This document shows positions 18,349-27,156 of a DNA stretch of 64,000 bases, piece by piece. Made by a program: the position numbers and the translations under genes. The stretch's first letter is position 1. Each line of letters opens with the position of its first letter. The notes under the pieces were generated by a model. The model saw only the letters and a program-made list of their open reading frames with translations. It ran no database searches and was not told where the DNA came from. The DNA is from Streptomyces sp. NBRC 110028 (GTDB lineage Bacteria > Actinomycetota > Actinomycetes > Streptomycetales > Streptomycetaceae): contig NZ_BBUZ01000024.1 of assembly GCF_001417735.1 (NCBI RefSeq), positions 616,094-680,093 of the forward strand. Reading direction: 5' to 3'.

Positions 18349-19605
18349 ATGCCCGGACCCAGTCCCTACCGTGTGATCTTCGCCGCCCCCGGCGCCAAGG
18401 CGTTCTCCGTGGCCGGGTTCATCGCGCGGATGACCGTGGCCATGACGAGCATCGGCGTGGTCACGATGGTCTCCCAACTCACCGGCCGGTACGGGCTGGC
18501 CGGCGCGCTGGCGGCCACCCTCGCGCTCTCCGTCGCCGTCCTCGGCCCGCAGACCTCCCGGCTGGTCGACCGGTACGGCCAGCGGCGGGTGCTGCGTCCG
18601 GCGACCCTCGTCACGCTGGCCTCGCTAGCCGGGCTGCTGCTGGCGGCCCACCGGGGGTGGCCGGACTGGACGCTGTTCGTGTTCGCCGCCACGGCGGGCT
18701 GTGTGCCGAGCGTCGGGGCCATGGTGCGAGCCCGCTGGGCGGCGATCCACCAGGACGCGCCGCGTGAGTTGCACGCGGCGTACTCCTGGGAGGCCATCGT
18801 CGACGAGACCTGCTTCATCCTCGGTCCGATGATCTCGATCGGACTGTCCACCGCGTGGTTCCCGGAGGCGGGCCCGCTGCTGGCCGCGTGCTTCCTGGCC
18901 GTCGGCGTCTTCTGGCTCACCGCGCAGCGGGCCACCGAGCCGGTGCCGCATCCGCGCGGGTCGCACGGCGGCGGCTCCGCGCTGCGCTCGCGCGGGCTCC
19001 GGGTGCTGGCCCTCACCTTCGTCGCGGTCGGCGCGATCTTCGGGGCGGTGGACGTGGCGACGGTGGCGTTCGCCGAGGACCAGGGGCACAAGGCGGCGGC
19101 GAGCCTGGTCCTGGCGGTGTACGCGCTGGGCTCATGCCTGGCGGGAGCCGTCTTCGGGCTGCTGCCGCTCAAAAGATCGCTGTCTTTCCGCTGGTTGCTG
19201 GGTATTTGTGCGATGACCGTGAGTATGATCCCCCTCCAACTGGTCGGGAACCTTTCGTTTCTGGCCGTGGCGCTCTTTGTCGCGGGCCTGGCCGTCGCAC
19301 CGACGATGGTCACGACCATGGCCCTCGTCGAACAGCACGTACCACGCGCGCATCTGACCGAGGGCATGACCTGGGTGAGCACCGGGCTCATGGTCGGGGT
19401 GGCGCTCGGCTCGTCGGCCGCCGGAGAGGTGGTGGACGCCGCCGGGGCCCGCGCGGGGTACGCGGTGCCGACCGTGGCCGGGGCGCTCGCGGCGGCGGTG
19501 GCGTTCCTCGGGTATCGCCGGCTCCGGCCGGCGCCACAGCGGGAGGGGTCGGGTGCGGATGGCCGTCAAGACCGTAAGAACCGAGCGGAACAGCGTGTGG
19601 CGTAA
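18349..19605 (+). CDS. MFS transporter
   Basis: 418 aa with about twelve hydrophobic helices. The loop 2-3 motif reads SRLVDRYGQRRVLRP, the usual GxxxDRxGxRR-like MFS signature. The ATG at 18349 follows GGAGG. The sequence resembles actinobacterial exporters of unknown substrate. The C-terminus is charged and overlaps the next gene by about 45 nt in another frame, suggesting co-transcription. Confidence 0.88.
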   Translation: MPGPSPYRVIFAAPGAKAFSVAGFIARMTVAMTSIGVVTMVSQLTGRYGLAGALAATLALSVAVLGPQTSRLVDRYGQRRVLRPATLVTLASLAGLLLAAHRGWPDWTLFVFAATAGCVPSVGAMVRARWAAIHQDAPRELHAAYSWEAIVDETCFILGPMISIGLSTAWFPEAGPLLAACFLAVGVFWLTAQRATEPVPHPRGSHGGGSALRSRGLRVLALTFVAVGAIFGAVDVATVAFAEDQGHKAAASLVLAVYALGSCLAGAVFGLLPLKRSLSFRWLLGICAMTVSMIPLQLVGNLSFLAVALFVAGLAVAPTMVTTMALVEQHVPRAHLTEGMTWVSTGLMVGVALGSSAAGEVVDAAGARAGYAVPTVAGALAAAVAFLGYRRLRPAPQREGSGADGRQDRKNRAEQRVA

Positions 19606-20884
19606 CTGGGCGGGGAACGTCATCGCCCGTCCGGTACGGAGCGTGGCCCCCTCCTCCACCCAGGAGCTGGCCGAGGCGGTGCGCCAGGCCGTGGCCGACG
19701 GGCTGCGGGTCAAGCCGGTGGGCACCGGCCACTCCTTCACCACCACGGCCGCCACCGACGGCGTGCTGATACGCCCCGACCGCCTGGTGGGCGTGCGGGA
19801 GGTGGACCGGGAGGCGGGCACGGTGACCGTCGCGGCGGGCACCTCGCTGCGCCAGCTCAACGAGACCCTGTCGGGCCACGGTCTGTCGCTGACCAACATG
19901 GGCGACATCATGGAGCAGACGGTGGCCGGGGCCACCTCCACCGGCACCCACGGGACCGGGCGCGACAGCGCCTCGATCGCCGCCCAGATCAAGGGGCTGG
20001 AGCTGGTCACGGCGGACGGCTCGGTGCTGCGCTGCTCGGCGACCGAGCACCCGGAGATCTTCACGGCCGCCCGGGTCGGCCTCGGCGCGCTCGGCGTGGT
20101 CACGGCGATCACCTTCGGCGTGGAGCGGGAGTTCCTGCTCACCGCGCGCGAGGAACCGATGTCCTTCGAGCGGGTGATGACGGACTTCGAACAACTCGTC
20201 GCCGAGAACGAGCACTTCGAGTTCTATTGGTTCCCGCACACCGGCAACTGCAACACCAAGCGCAACAACCGCAGCACCGGCCCCGCCTCCCCGGTCGGCC
20301 GGGTCAGCGGCTGGGTGGACGACGAACTGCTGTCCAACGGCATCTTCCAGGTGGCCTGCACGGTGGGCCGGGCGGTCCCCGCCACCATCCCCGGGATCGC
20401 CAAGATCTCCAGCCGCGCCCTGTCCGCCCGCACCTATACGGACATTCCTCACAAGGTCTTCACCAGCCCGCGCCGGGTCCGCTTCCTGGAGATGGAGTAC
20501 GCGGTGCCGCGCGAGGCCGCCGTCCCGGCGCTGCGCGAACTGAAGGCGACCGTGGAGCGGTCGGGGCTGCGGGTCAGCTTCCCGGTGGAGGTGCGGACCG
20601 CGCCCGCCGACGACATCCCGCTGTCCACCGCCTCCGGACGGGACACCGCCTACATCGCCGTCCACCTCTACCGGGGCACCCCGCACCGGGCGTACTTCAC
20701 GGCCGCCGAGCAGATCATGACCGCGCACGGCGGACGCCCGCACTGGGGCAAGCTGCACAGCCGCGACGCGGCGTATCTGTCCGGGGTCTACCCGCGGTTC
20801 GGCGAGTTCACCGCGCTGCGCGACCGGCTCGACCCGGACCGGGTGTTCGGCAACGACTACCTGCGGCGGGTGCTCGGCGGCTGA
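19559..20884 (+). CDS. FAD-linked sugar-1,4-lactone oxidase (D-arabinono-lactone oxidase type)
   Basis: 441 aa from the ATG at 19559 (a GTG 6 nt earlier is also possible; GGGAGGGG serves either). The N-terminal PCMH-type FAD domain has the GTGHSF motif, whose His (residue 58) is the usual covalent flavin site. GATSTGTHGTG follows, and the C-terminal ALO domain ends with HWGKLHS...YPRFGEF and DPDRVFGNDYL. It should oxidise a sugar lactone or alditol with O2, releasing H2O2. It overlaps the MFS gene upstream, so it may act on what that transporter handles. Confidence 0.9.
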   Translation: MAVKTVRTERNSVWRNWAGNVIARPVRSVAPSSTQELAEAVRQAVADGLRVKPVGTGHSFTTTAATDGVLIRPDRLVGVREVDREAGTVTVAAGTSLRQLNETLSGHGLSLTNMGDIMEQTVAGATSTGTHGTGRDSASIAAQIKGLELVTADGSVLRCSATEHPEIFTAARVGLGALGVVTAITFGVEREFLLTAREEPMSFERVMTDFEQLVAENEHFEFYWFPHTGNCNTKRNNRSTGPASPVGRVSGWVDDELLSNGIFQVACTVGRAVPATIPGIAKISSRALSARTYTDIPHKVFTSPRRVRFLEMEYAVPREAAVPALRELKATVERSGLRVSFPVEVRTAPADDIPLSTASGRDTAYIAVHLYRGTPHRAYFTAAEQIMTAHGGRPHWGKLHSRDAAYLSGVYPRFGEFTALRDRLDPDRVFGNDYLRRVLGG

Positions 20885-21315
20885 CGGGGTCCGGGGCGGC
20901 CCGGCCGGGCCGGGCACACCGGCGCCGCCCTCCCCGGCGTGGACATTCGTTCCCGCCCGCCGGGGGAAGTGGCCCATAAACGAAGCTGATCGTTCCGATT
21001 CTGACGTTTCTGTGAAACTTGGCATCCACATTGCGCCCCACTTCGAAGGATTCGGCGCCGGATCACCACGCCACGCCCGAACTCGGCTGGCGCGCCGCTC
21101 CACCTGAGCGGCCCGAATGGAGTACTGTGGCGAGCCCTGGCCCCGCTTTCCCGTCCGGCCGCCCGGACCCAACGGGAGGGGTCAGAGGGCGGCAACCAAC
21201 CGGCCCGGGCAACTCGGCAAAGTTGTGGCAGGCTGCACCCGGGCAGGCCACACTCGTCTAGCGGGAGAGCAGCGACGCAACCGTGACGTCGGCAGGCACC
21301 ACCCGGGAGGTCCCC
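20885..21315. other. 431-bp non-coding region upstream of sepH
   Basis: Begins with a GC palindrome (GGCCCGGCCGGGCC at 20898-20911) that may end the oxidase transcript. It continues with a less GC-rich stretch around 20975-21030, where the sepH promoter probably lies. No gene recognised. Confidence 0.45.
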
Positions 21316-22374
21316 ATGCCCGAACTGCGTGTCGTGGCCGTCAGCAACGACGGCACACGGCTGGTGCTCAAGGCTGCGGACAGCACGGAGTACACACTTC
21401 CCATCGACGAGCGACTGCGCGCCGCGGTGCGCAACGACCGCGCTCGGCTCGGCCAGATCGAGATCGAGGTCGAGAGCCATCTGCGGCCCCGTGACATCCA
21501 GGCCCGTATACGCGCCGGCGCCACCGCCGAAGAGGTCGCGCAGATGGCCGGCATTCCCGTCGACCGGGTGCGCCGCTTCGAGGGACCGGTGCTCGCGGAG
21601 CGCGCGTTCATGGCCGAGCGCGCCCGTAAGACACCCGTGCGCCGCCCCGGCGAGAACGCCGGACCGCAGCTCGGCGAGGCCGTGGCGGAGCGGCTGCTGC
21701 TGCGCGGCGCCGAGAAGGACACCGCGCAGTGGGACTCGTGGCGGCGCGACGACGGCACCTGGGAGGTGCTGCTGGTCTACCGGGTCGCCGGTGAGCCGCA
21801 CTCCGCGAGCTGGACGTACGACCCGCCCCGGCGGCTGGTCCAGGCCGTGGACGACGAGGCGCGCACGCTCATCGGCGAGGCCGACGACACCCCGGAGCCC
21901 AGCTTCCCCTTCGTGCCGCGCATCGCCCGGCTGCCGCGCGACCGGGACAGGGACCGGGGTACGTCCTTCGAGTCGGGCGACGACGAGGACGAGTCCGCCC
22001 TGCCGCTGTCGCCGTCCGCCTCGATGGACGACGGCATCGGCGGCGAGCGCGACTCGCTGACCAGCCTGCTGGAGGCCGTGCCCAACTTCCGTGGTGACAT
22101 GGTCGTGCCCGAGGCGCCGGTCGTGGCGCCGCCACCGCCGCCGGACGAGCTGGTGGAGGAGGCGGAGGCCGTCGAGCCGCCCGCCCCGGCGGCGAGCGCG
22201 GGTTCGGCGTACGCGGATGTGCTGATGCCCCGTTCGGTCGCGGGCCACCGGGACCGGCTGACCGGCACGACGGACCGTCAGGCGGAAGCGGACGGTGTCC
22301 GTCCGGGCCGCCGGGCGGCGGTGCCGAGCTGGGACGAGATCGTCTTCGGCACGCGCCGCAAGAAGCAGGAGTAG
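21316..22374 (+). CDS. sepH: SepH, FtsZ-interacting cell-division regulator
   Basis: 352 aa from the ATG at 21316 (GGGAGG upstream). The N-terminal DUF3071 domain (ELRVVAVSNDGTRLVLKAAD, then a helix-turn-helix-like segment RIRAGATAEEVAQMAGIPVDRVRRFEG) is the SepH core. The C-terminal half is acidic and proline-rich, probably disordered, and ends with the conserved SWDEIVFGTRRK motif. In Streptomyces, SepH stimulates FtsZ filament assembly and is needed for vegetative and sporulation septa. Confidence 0.93.
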   Translation: MPELRVVAVSNDGTRLVLKAADSTEYTLPIDERLRAAVRNDRARLGQIEIEVESHLRPRDIQARIRAGATAEEVAQMAGIPVDRVRRFEGPVLAERAFMAERARKTPVRRPGENAGPQLGEAVAERLLLRGAEKDTAQWDSWRRDDGTWEVLLVYRVAGEPHSASWTYDPPRRLVQAVDDEARTLIGEADDTPEPSFPFVPRIARLPRDRDRDRGTSFESGDDEDESALPLSPSASMDDGIGGERDSLTSLLEAVPNFRGDMVVPEAPVVAPPPPPDELVEEAEAVEPPAPAASAGSAYADVLMPRSVAGHRDRLTGTTDRQAEADGVRPGRRAAVPSWDEIVFGTRRKKQE

Positions 22375-22400
22375 CCCCCGGGCCGCTCGTTCCCGACAAG

Positions 22401-22443
22401 GCTCCGGGCCCCGTCACCGACCTGTGGCGACGGGGCCCGGAGC
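22401..22443. terminator. bidirectional terminator after sepH
   Basis: Perfect 15-bp stem GCTCCGGGCCCCGTC (22401-22415) with its complement at 22429-22443, between convergent genes sepH (+) and the sulfurtransferase (-). Confidence 0.88.
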
Positions 22444-22460
22444 GTTGCGCGGGGCGCACA

Positions 22461-23297
22461 TCAGCCGGGCTGAGGGCCGGTGGCCACCGGACGGCTGCCG
22501 TCGGCGGACCACTCGCTCCACGACCCCACGTACAGGGCCGCCGGGATGCCCGCCTCCGCCAGCGCCAGGACCTGATGCGCGGCCGAGACGCCCGAACCGC
22601 AGTACACCCCGACCTCGGTGTCCCCGGTGACACCGAGGTCCGCGAAGCGCTCGGCCAGCCGCCCGGCGGACAGCAGATGGCCGTCGGCGGTGACGTTCTC
22701 GGTGGTGGGGGCGGAGATCGCGCCCGGGATATGACCGCCGACCCGGTCGATCGGCTCGACCTCGCCGCGGTAGCGCTCGCCCGCCCGCGCGTCCAGCAGG
22801 ACGCCGCGCCGCGCGAGCGCGGCCGCGTCCTCCGCCGTGAGCAGCGGCAGGGCGCCGGGCTCCGGGACGAAGTCGCCCTCGGGCTCGCCCGGCAGTTCGG
22901 TGGTCAGCGCACCGTCGGCCGCGGTCCAAGCGGGCAGACCGCCGTCGAGCACGCGGACATCGGGGTGGCCCGCCCAGCGGAGCAGCCACCAGGCGCGCGC
23001 CGCCGCCCAGCCCTGTCCGCCGTCGTACGCCACCACGCGCCGGTCCCGGCCGACCCCGGCCCGGCGCATCGCGGCCGCGAACGCGGAAAGATCGGGCAGC
23101 GGATGGCGTCCCGCCGCCCCGGCCGGACCCGCCAGCTCGGTGTCGAGATCGACGTACACGGCACCGGGCAGATGCCCGGCCTCGTACGCGGGGCGGCCGG
23201 GAGGGCCGCCGAGCTGCCAGCGCACGTCCAGCAGCAGCGGGGGACGCTCCCCCTCCAGCGCGTTCATGAGATCGGGTGCGGTGATGATGGCATTCAT
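22461..23297 (-). CDS. Sulfurtransferase (3-mercaptopyruvate/thiosulfate type)
   Basis: 278 aa with two rhodanese domains. The first has LLDVRWQLGG and VVAYDGGQGWAAARAWW and is inactive in the family pattern. The second carries the catalytic loop VYCGSGVSAAH, where the CGSGV form is typical of 3-mercaptopyruvate sulfurtransferases rather than thiosulfate rhodaneses (CRxGx). It transfers sulfane sulfur to an acceptor such as cyanide or thioredoxin. The start ATG at 23297 has AAGGA upstream. Confidence 0.9.
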   Translation of the reverse strand: MNAIITAPDLMNALEGERPPLLLDVRWQLGGPPGRPAYEAGHLPGAVYVDLDTELAGPAGAAGRHPLPDLSAFAAAMRRAGVGRDRRVVAYDGGQGWAAARAWWLLRWAGHPDVRVLDGGLPAWTAADGALTTELPGEPEGDFVPEPGALPLLTAEDAAALARRGVLLDARAGERYRGEVEPIDRVGGHIPGAISAPTTENVTADGHLLSAGRLAERFADLGVTGDTEVGVYCGSGVSAAHQVLALAEAGIPAALYVGSWSEWSADGSRPVATGPQPG

Positions 23298-23584
23298 GGG
23301 AACCATCCTTGCGTAGATACCCCTGCGACGTTTGGACCCCCCGATCACCCAACGCACAGCTGATGGCCATGCGATGGCAAGCGCAGCGAAACAGGCGTGC
23401 GGCGAGAACCCGGGCATTCTTCTGCCGGAGCGCGCATCGTGCGGCGCGGCCGGGGTGCTTGCCACGGCAAGTGGTGCAAATATCGTTCGAGCCCCCCACA
23501 TCAGCACCTCCGCATCACCGCCCCGCGCCGCCGACCGGCCCGGGGCCGCACGGCCACGACGATGGTCCGAGGAGAGAGTGACGT

Positions 23585-24370
23585 ATGACCGAGGCAGCGA
23601 CTCGGCGCACACCGGGCACGCCCTGCTGGACGAGTTTGATGGTGCACGGCCTTGCCGCGACACAGGACTTCTATCACGCCCTGTTCGACTGGGAGTTCAC
23701 ACCGGGGCCACAGCAGCTCGGCGCGTACGTCCGCGCCGTACGGGACGGCCGGCCGGTCGCGGGACTGGGCGAGCTGCCCAAAGAACGTCAGCTTCCGGTC
23801 TCCTGGATGACTTATCTGGCCTCGAACGACGCCGACGAGACGGCGGAGATGATCCGCGCCTGCGGCGGCACCGTCGCCGTGGGCCCGCTGGACGCGGATG
23901 AGGCGGGCCGGATGCTGATCGCCGCCGATCCGGAGGGCGCCGTGTTCGGGGTGTGGCAGGAGGAGGAGCACGCCGCGCCCCGGGAGGCGGGGCTGCCCGG
24001 CACCCCGGTCTGGCACGAGCTGACGGCCCGCGAGCCCGGGGCGGTCGCGAAGTTCTACCAGATGGTCTTCGGCTACGAACCGGACGGTACGGGGAGCACC
24101 CTGGCACCCGAACCAGGCCGCCGGACCCTGCGTCTGGCCGGGCGGCCGGTGTGCGCGATCCGCAGCGCCGACCCGGACCTCCCCCGCGACCGGGGCGCGC
24201 ACTGGATGACCCACTTCGCGGTGGCGGAGGTGGACGAAGCGGTGCGCCGGGTGGCCGAGTTGGGCGGCCGGGTGGTCGAACCGCCGTCGGACCGGGCGAC
24301 CGGACGCGCGGCCCTGGTCGCCGACCGGGAGGGGGCGGCCTTCACGATCGTGCGAGCCGCGGAGGTCTAG
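23585..24370 (+). CDS. VOC (glyoxalase-fold) protein with two domains
   Basis: 261 aa. Two tandem vicinal-oxygen-chelate modules, about 10-125 (TPCWTSLMVHGLAATQDFYHALFDWEF) and 137-258 (GTPVWHELTAREPGAVAKFYQMVFGYE). These folds bind a metal or small hydrophobic ligands and act as dioxygenases, glyoxalases or resistance binders; no substrate can be named. The stop codon TAG is part of the CTAG target duplication of the element that follows. Confidence 0.88.
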   Translation: MTEAATRRTPGTPCWTSLMVHGLAATQDFYHALFDWEFTPGPQQLGAYVRAVRDGRPVAGLGELPKERQLPVSWMTYLASNDADETAEMIRACGGTVAVGPLDADEAGRMLIAADPEGAVFGVWQEEEHAAPREAGLPGTPVWHELTAREPGAVAKFYQMVFGYEPDGTGSTLAPEPGRRTLRLAGRPVCAIRSADPDLPRDRGAHWMTHFAVAEVDEAVRRVAELGGRVVEPPSDRATGRAALVADREGAAFTIVRAAEV

Positions 24371-24533
24371 TGCCGCGTCAGTCAGGGTTTGCCCGGTAGC
24401 GAGGCGTCCTGGTGCGGTCAGCTGCAAGGCGCCGGATCGGCCTCGTAGTGGGCCTACTCGGTCGATTCGGCAACGCCGCAGATGGCCGTGCCAGGGCGGC
24501 GAGCGGGGCAAACCTTGACTGACGCGGCACTAG
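24367..24533. mobile_element. 159-bp MITE-like element with 24-bp inverted ends and CTAG target duplication
   Basis: Body 24371-24529. The ends TGCCGCGTCAGTCA... (24371-24394) and its complement (24506-24529) match at 23 of 24 positions. CTAG flanks both sides (24367-24370, 24530-24533), as expected of a 4-bp target duplication. No transposase ORF is inside, so it would depend on a transposase in trans; a CTAG/YTAR target is typical of IS5-type elements. It splits two convergent genes whose stop codons would otherwise share one CTAG. Its long arms probably also act as a transcription terminator. Confidence 0.8.
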
Positions 24534-25201
24534 GTCCTGTCCGGCGGACCGGCGGGCGTGTCGACCGGCAGCACATCGGGGGACAGACTGGCGGCCCGAG
24601 CGGCGGCGGCCGTCATCCGGCGCCGGTGGTGGCGGCGGCACAGCACCTCGTAACCCACCTCGCTCTCCGGTCCGTTGACGTCGCCCACGACGACCTGGGC
24701 ACCCTCGACAACCATCTCGCCGCCGACCGTACGGGCGTTGTGCGTCGCCCGGGCGCCGCACCAGCACAACGCCTCGACCTGCAGCACCTCCACGCGGTCC
24801 GCGAGTTCGACCAGACGCTGGGAGCCGGGGAAGAGCTTGCTGCGGAAGTCGGTGGTGATGCCGAAGGCGAAGACGTCCAGGTCCAGGTCGTCGACGACCC
24901 GGGCGAGTTGGTCTATCTGCCGCGGGGTGAGGAACTGCGCCTCGTCCACGATGACGTAGTCGGCGCGGCCCCCGGCCGTCAGCACGCCGACCACATGGGC
25001 GTAGAAGTCCAGGTCCGCCACGGCCTCGACGGCCTCGGTGACCAGCCCGAGCCGCGAGGAGAGCTTGCCGTGGCCCGCCCGGTCGTCCCGGGTGTAGATC
25101 ATCCCCTGAAGCCCGCGGGCCGAGCGGTTGTGCTCGATCTGCAGAGCCAGGGTGCTCTTTCCGCAGTCCATGGTTCCGGAGAAGAACACCAGCTCGGGCA
25201 T
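24530..25201 (-). CDS. tdk: Thymidine kinase
   Basis: 223 aa. P-loop FFSGTMDCGKST at the N-terminus, Walker-B-like VIVDEAQFL with the catalytic Glu, GITTDFRSKLF, and the zinc-binding cysteines (CWCG and a later CRRHH). It phosphorylates thymidine for salvage. Its TAG stop lies inside the right CTAG copy flanking the mobile element. The ATG at 25201 gives the family start MPELVFFSG. It is followed by a 30-residue Ala/Pro-rich tail. Confidence 0.94.
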   Translation of the reverse strand: MPELVFFSGTMDCGKSTLALQIEHNRSARGLQGMIYTRDDRAGHGKLSSRLGLVTEAVEAVADLDFYAHVVGVLTAGGRADYVIVDEAQFLTPRQIDQLARVVDDLDLDVFAFGITTDFRSKLFPGSQRLVELADRVEVLQVEALCWCGARATHNARTVGGEMVVEGAQVVVGDVNGPESEVGYEVLCRRHHRRRMTAAAARAASLSPDVLPVDTPAGPPDRT

Positions 25202-25269
25202 GGGGGTGGTGGGGCCTTTCGTATGGGACGGGTGGCGGTGCGGGCTGCGGCACGCGGGAGCGCGGTCGC

Positions 25270-26499
25270 TCAGGAGCGTACTTCGAGCAGCGGAACCAGC
25301 TGCTCCACCGGGGTCATCGAACCGTGCAGCCCGACCATCGCGGACTCCTTCGGCTCGGTCTCCGAGGCGACGATCGCGACATCGTCCCGGGCGGCGGCCA
25401 CGATGTCGCCGATGCGCCGGTAGACCCGCTCGTCCACGCCGCCGGTGCCGCCGGGCCGCCCGAACCAGCCCGCCTCGATGGCCTCGTCGCGGCTGGCCAC
25501 CCACATCCGCTCCCCCACCACCTCGCGCCATACGGCGAGCACATCACCGGCCGCGCCGGGCACCGCGTACAGATGGCGGGCGCGACCCTCGCCGCCCAGC
25601 AGCGCGACGCCCGCCCGCAGCTCCCAGTCGGTGTCGAAGTCGAGCCGCGACTCCGGGTCGAAGGGGATGTCGATCATGCCGTGGTCGGCGGTGACGTAGA
25701 GCGCGGCGCGGGGCGGGAGCTGCTCGGCGAGCCGCTGGGCCAGCCCGTCGACGTAGCGAAGCTGGGCGCGCCACTCATCGGAGTCGACGCCGAAACGATG
25801 ACCCTTGCCATCCACTTCGCTGTAGTACGTGTAGACGAGCGAGCGGTCCGCTGCGCCCAGCTGCTCGGCCGCGAGGTCCATCCGCTCCTCGCCGGAGAGC
25901 CGGCCGTGGAAGGTGCCGCCGCTCAGCGCGATCTTGGTGAGCGGGGTCTCCGCGAAGGTCGGCGCGGAGACCTGGCAGGTGTGCACGCCCGCGGCGTCGG
26001 CCAGCTGGAAGACCGTGGGATACGGCTGCCAGGCGTGCGGATCCGTCCAGGGCTGCCAGCGCAGCTGGTTCATCAACTGGCCGGTGGCGGGGTCGGCCAC
26101 CGTATAGCCCGGCAGTCCGTGGGCGCCGGGCGGCAGGCCCGTGCCCACGGAGGCGAGCGAGGTCGCGGTGGTGGACGGGAAGCCCGCGGTGAGCGGGGCA
26201 CCGGTGCCGCCGAGCGAGCTGGACAGCAGCGAGGTCAGAAAGGGCGCCTCAGCGGGGTGGGCGCGCAGCAGCTCCCAGCCCAGGCCGTCGACGAGGAAGA
26301 CGCACACCCGGTCGGCCGGGGCGAGCGCGAGCCCGGACGTCAGCCCGGGGACCTCCTGCCCGGCGGCGATCGCGGGCAGCAGATCGGCGAGCGAACCGGT
26401 GCCGTAGCGCGGCACCGGGGCGGTGCGGGGGTCGAGCGGGACCGGCTCGGGCCAGGCGGAGTCGGCGGCGGTGGTGGGGCCGGGGGCGGAGCCGGGCAT
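25270..26499 (-). CDS. Alkaline-phosphatase-superfamily phosphodiesterase/pyrophosphatase
   Basis: 409 aa. It fits the type I phosphodiesterase/nucleotide pyrophosphatase family: metal-site FLVDGLGWELL, nucleophile Thr region GFPSTTATSLASVGTGLPPGAHGLPGY, and later YVTADHGMIDIP with the metal-binding DHG. No signal peptide is seen, so it is cytoplasmic. Substrate unknown. Its ATG overlaps the DUF5998 stop by 1 nt (TGATG), so the two are translationally coupled. Confidence 0.88.
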   Translation of the reverse strand: MPGSAPGPTTAADSAWPEPVPLDPRTAPVPRYGTGSLADLLPAIAAGQEVPGLTSGLALAPADRVCVFLVDGLGWELLRAHPAEAPFLTSLLSSSLGGTGAPLTAGFPSTTATSLASVGTGLPPGAHGLPGYTVADPATGQLMNQLRWQPWTDPHAWQPYPTVFQLADAAGVHTCQVSAPTFAETPLTKIALSGGTFHGRLSGEERMDLAAEQLGAADRSLVYTYYSEVDGKGHRFGVDSDEWRAQLRYVDGLAQRLAEQLPPRAALYVTADHGMIDIPFDPESRLDFDTDWELRAGVALLGGEGRARHLYAVPGAAGDVLAVWREVVGERMWVASRDEAIEAGWFGRPGGTGGVDERVYRRIGDIVAAARDDVAIVASETEPKESAMVGLHGSMTPVEQLVPLLEVRS

Positions 26500-27095
26500 C
26501 AGCGGCCGGCGTCCGGGGTGGCCGCGGTGGCCTCGGAGAGCGCCTGGGCGAAGGCGAGGGTCTGGCGGACGGTGTCGGGGCCGTCGCCCGCCTCGCTGAC
26601 CCGCAGGCTCAGGTCATCGGCGGTGGACGAGCCGGTGTAGCCGTGGTCGGCCTCGCAGTTGGGGTCGCCGCAGGCGGCGGGCTCCAGGTCGAGGCGGTTG
26701 ACGGCGCCCCAGCCGATGGTCAGCACGACCTCGCGGGGCAGCGTGCCCGGGGTGTACGACTCGGGGTTGGCGACGACCCGGCTGAGCACGACCGACGAGA
26801 TCCGCTGGAGCTTCACGGACTCGGTGGAGGTGGTCGCGTACGGCGAGGGGGAGGTGCCGTCGGCGGCCTGCTCGTCGGTGTGGCTGACGATGAAGCGGTT
26901 GCCGGTGAGGACGAGGACCGTGACATGGCGGCGGACCTCGTTGGCGTCGAACGTGGTCTCCTGATGGACCAGGTACGACACGATCGGCTCGCCGCCCACG
27001 GCGGCCTCCACCGCCTCGGCCACGAGTGCCGGGTAATAGCCGCTGCGCTCGATCGCCGCGCGCAGCCCCTGGGTCGTCGTACCGGTCTTAGCCAT
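26499..27095 (-). CDS. DUF5998 family protein
   Basis: 198 aa from the ATG at 27095 (MAKTGTTTQGLRAAIERSGYYP); another ATG 9 nt upstream is less well placed for the AGGATGG ribosome-binding site. It contains a beta-rich core (VSYLVHQETTFDANEVRRHV, VLTGNRFIVSHTDE) and the motif CGDPNCEADHGYTG, with two cysteines and a histidine that could bind metal. I recall this as an actinobacterial family of unknown function, always next to the phosphodiesterase gene. Confidence 0.85.
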   Translation of the reverse strand: MAKTGTTTQGLRAAIERSGYYPALVAEAVEAAVGGEPIVSYLVHQETTFDANEVRRHVTVLVLTGNRFIVSHTDEQAADGTSPSPYATTSTESVKLQRISSVVLSRVVANPESYTPGTLPREVVLTIGWGAVNRLDLEPAACGDPNCEADHGYTGSSTADDLSLRVSEAGDGPDTVRQTLAFAQALSEATAATPDAGR

Positions 27096-27156
27096 GGACA
27101 CCATCCTACGGGGCGGCGCCGACACCGGCTCCCATGCCCGTCCCGGCCCCGGGCCG

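Noticed and set aside
19388..21172. 594-codon minus-strand frame opposite the MFS and oxidase genes
   Set aside because: Low-complexity antisense translation with no ribosome-binding site or family motif.
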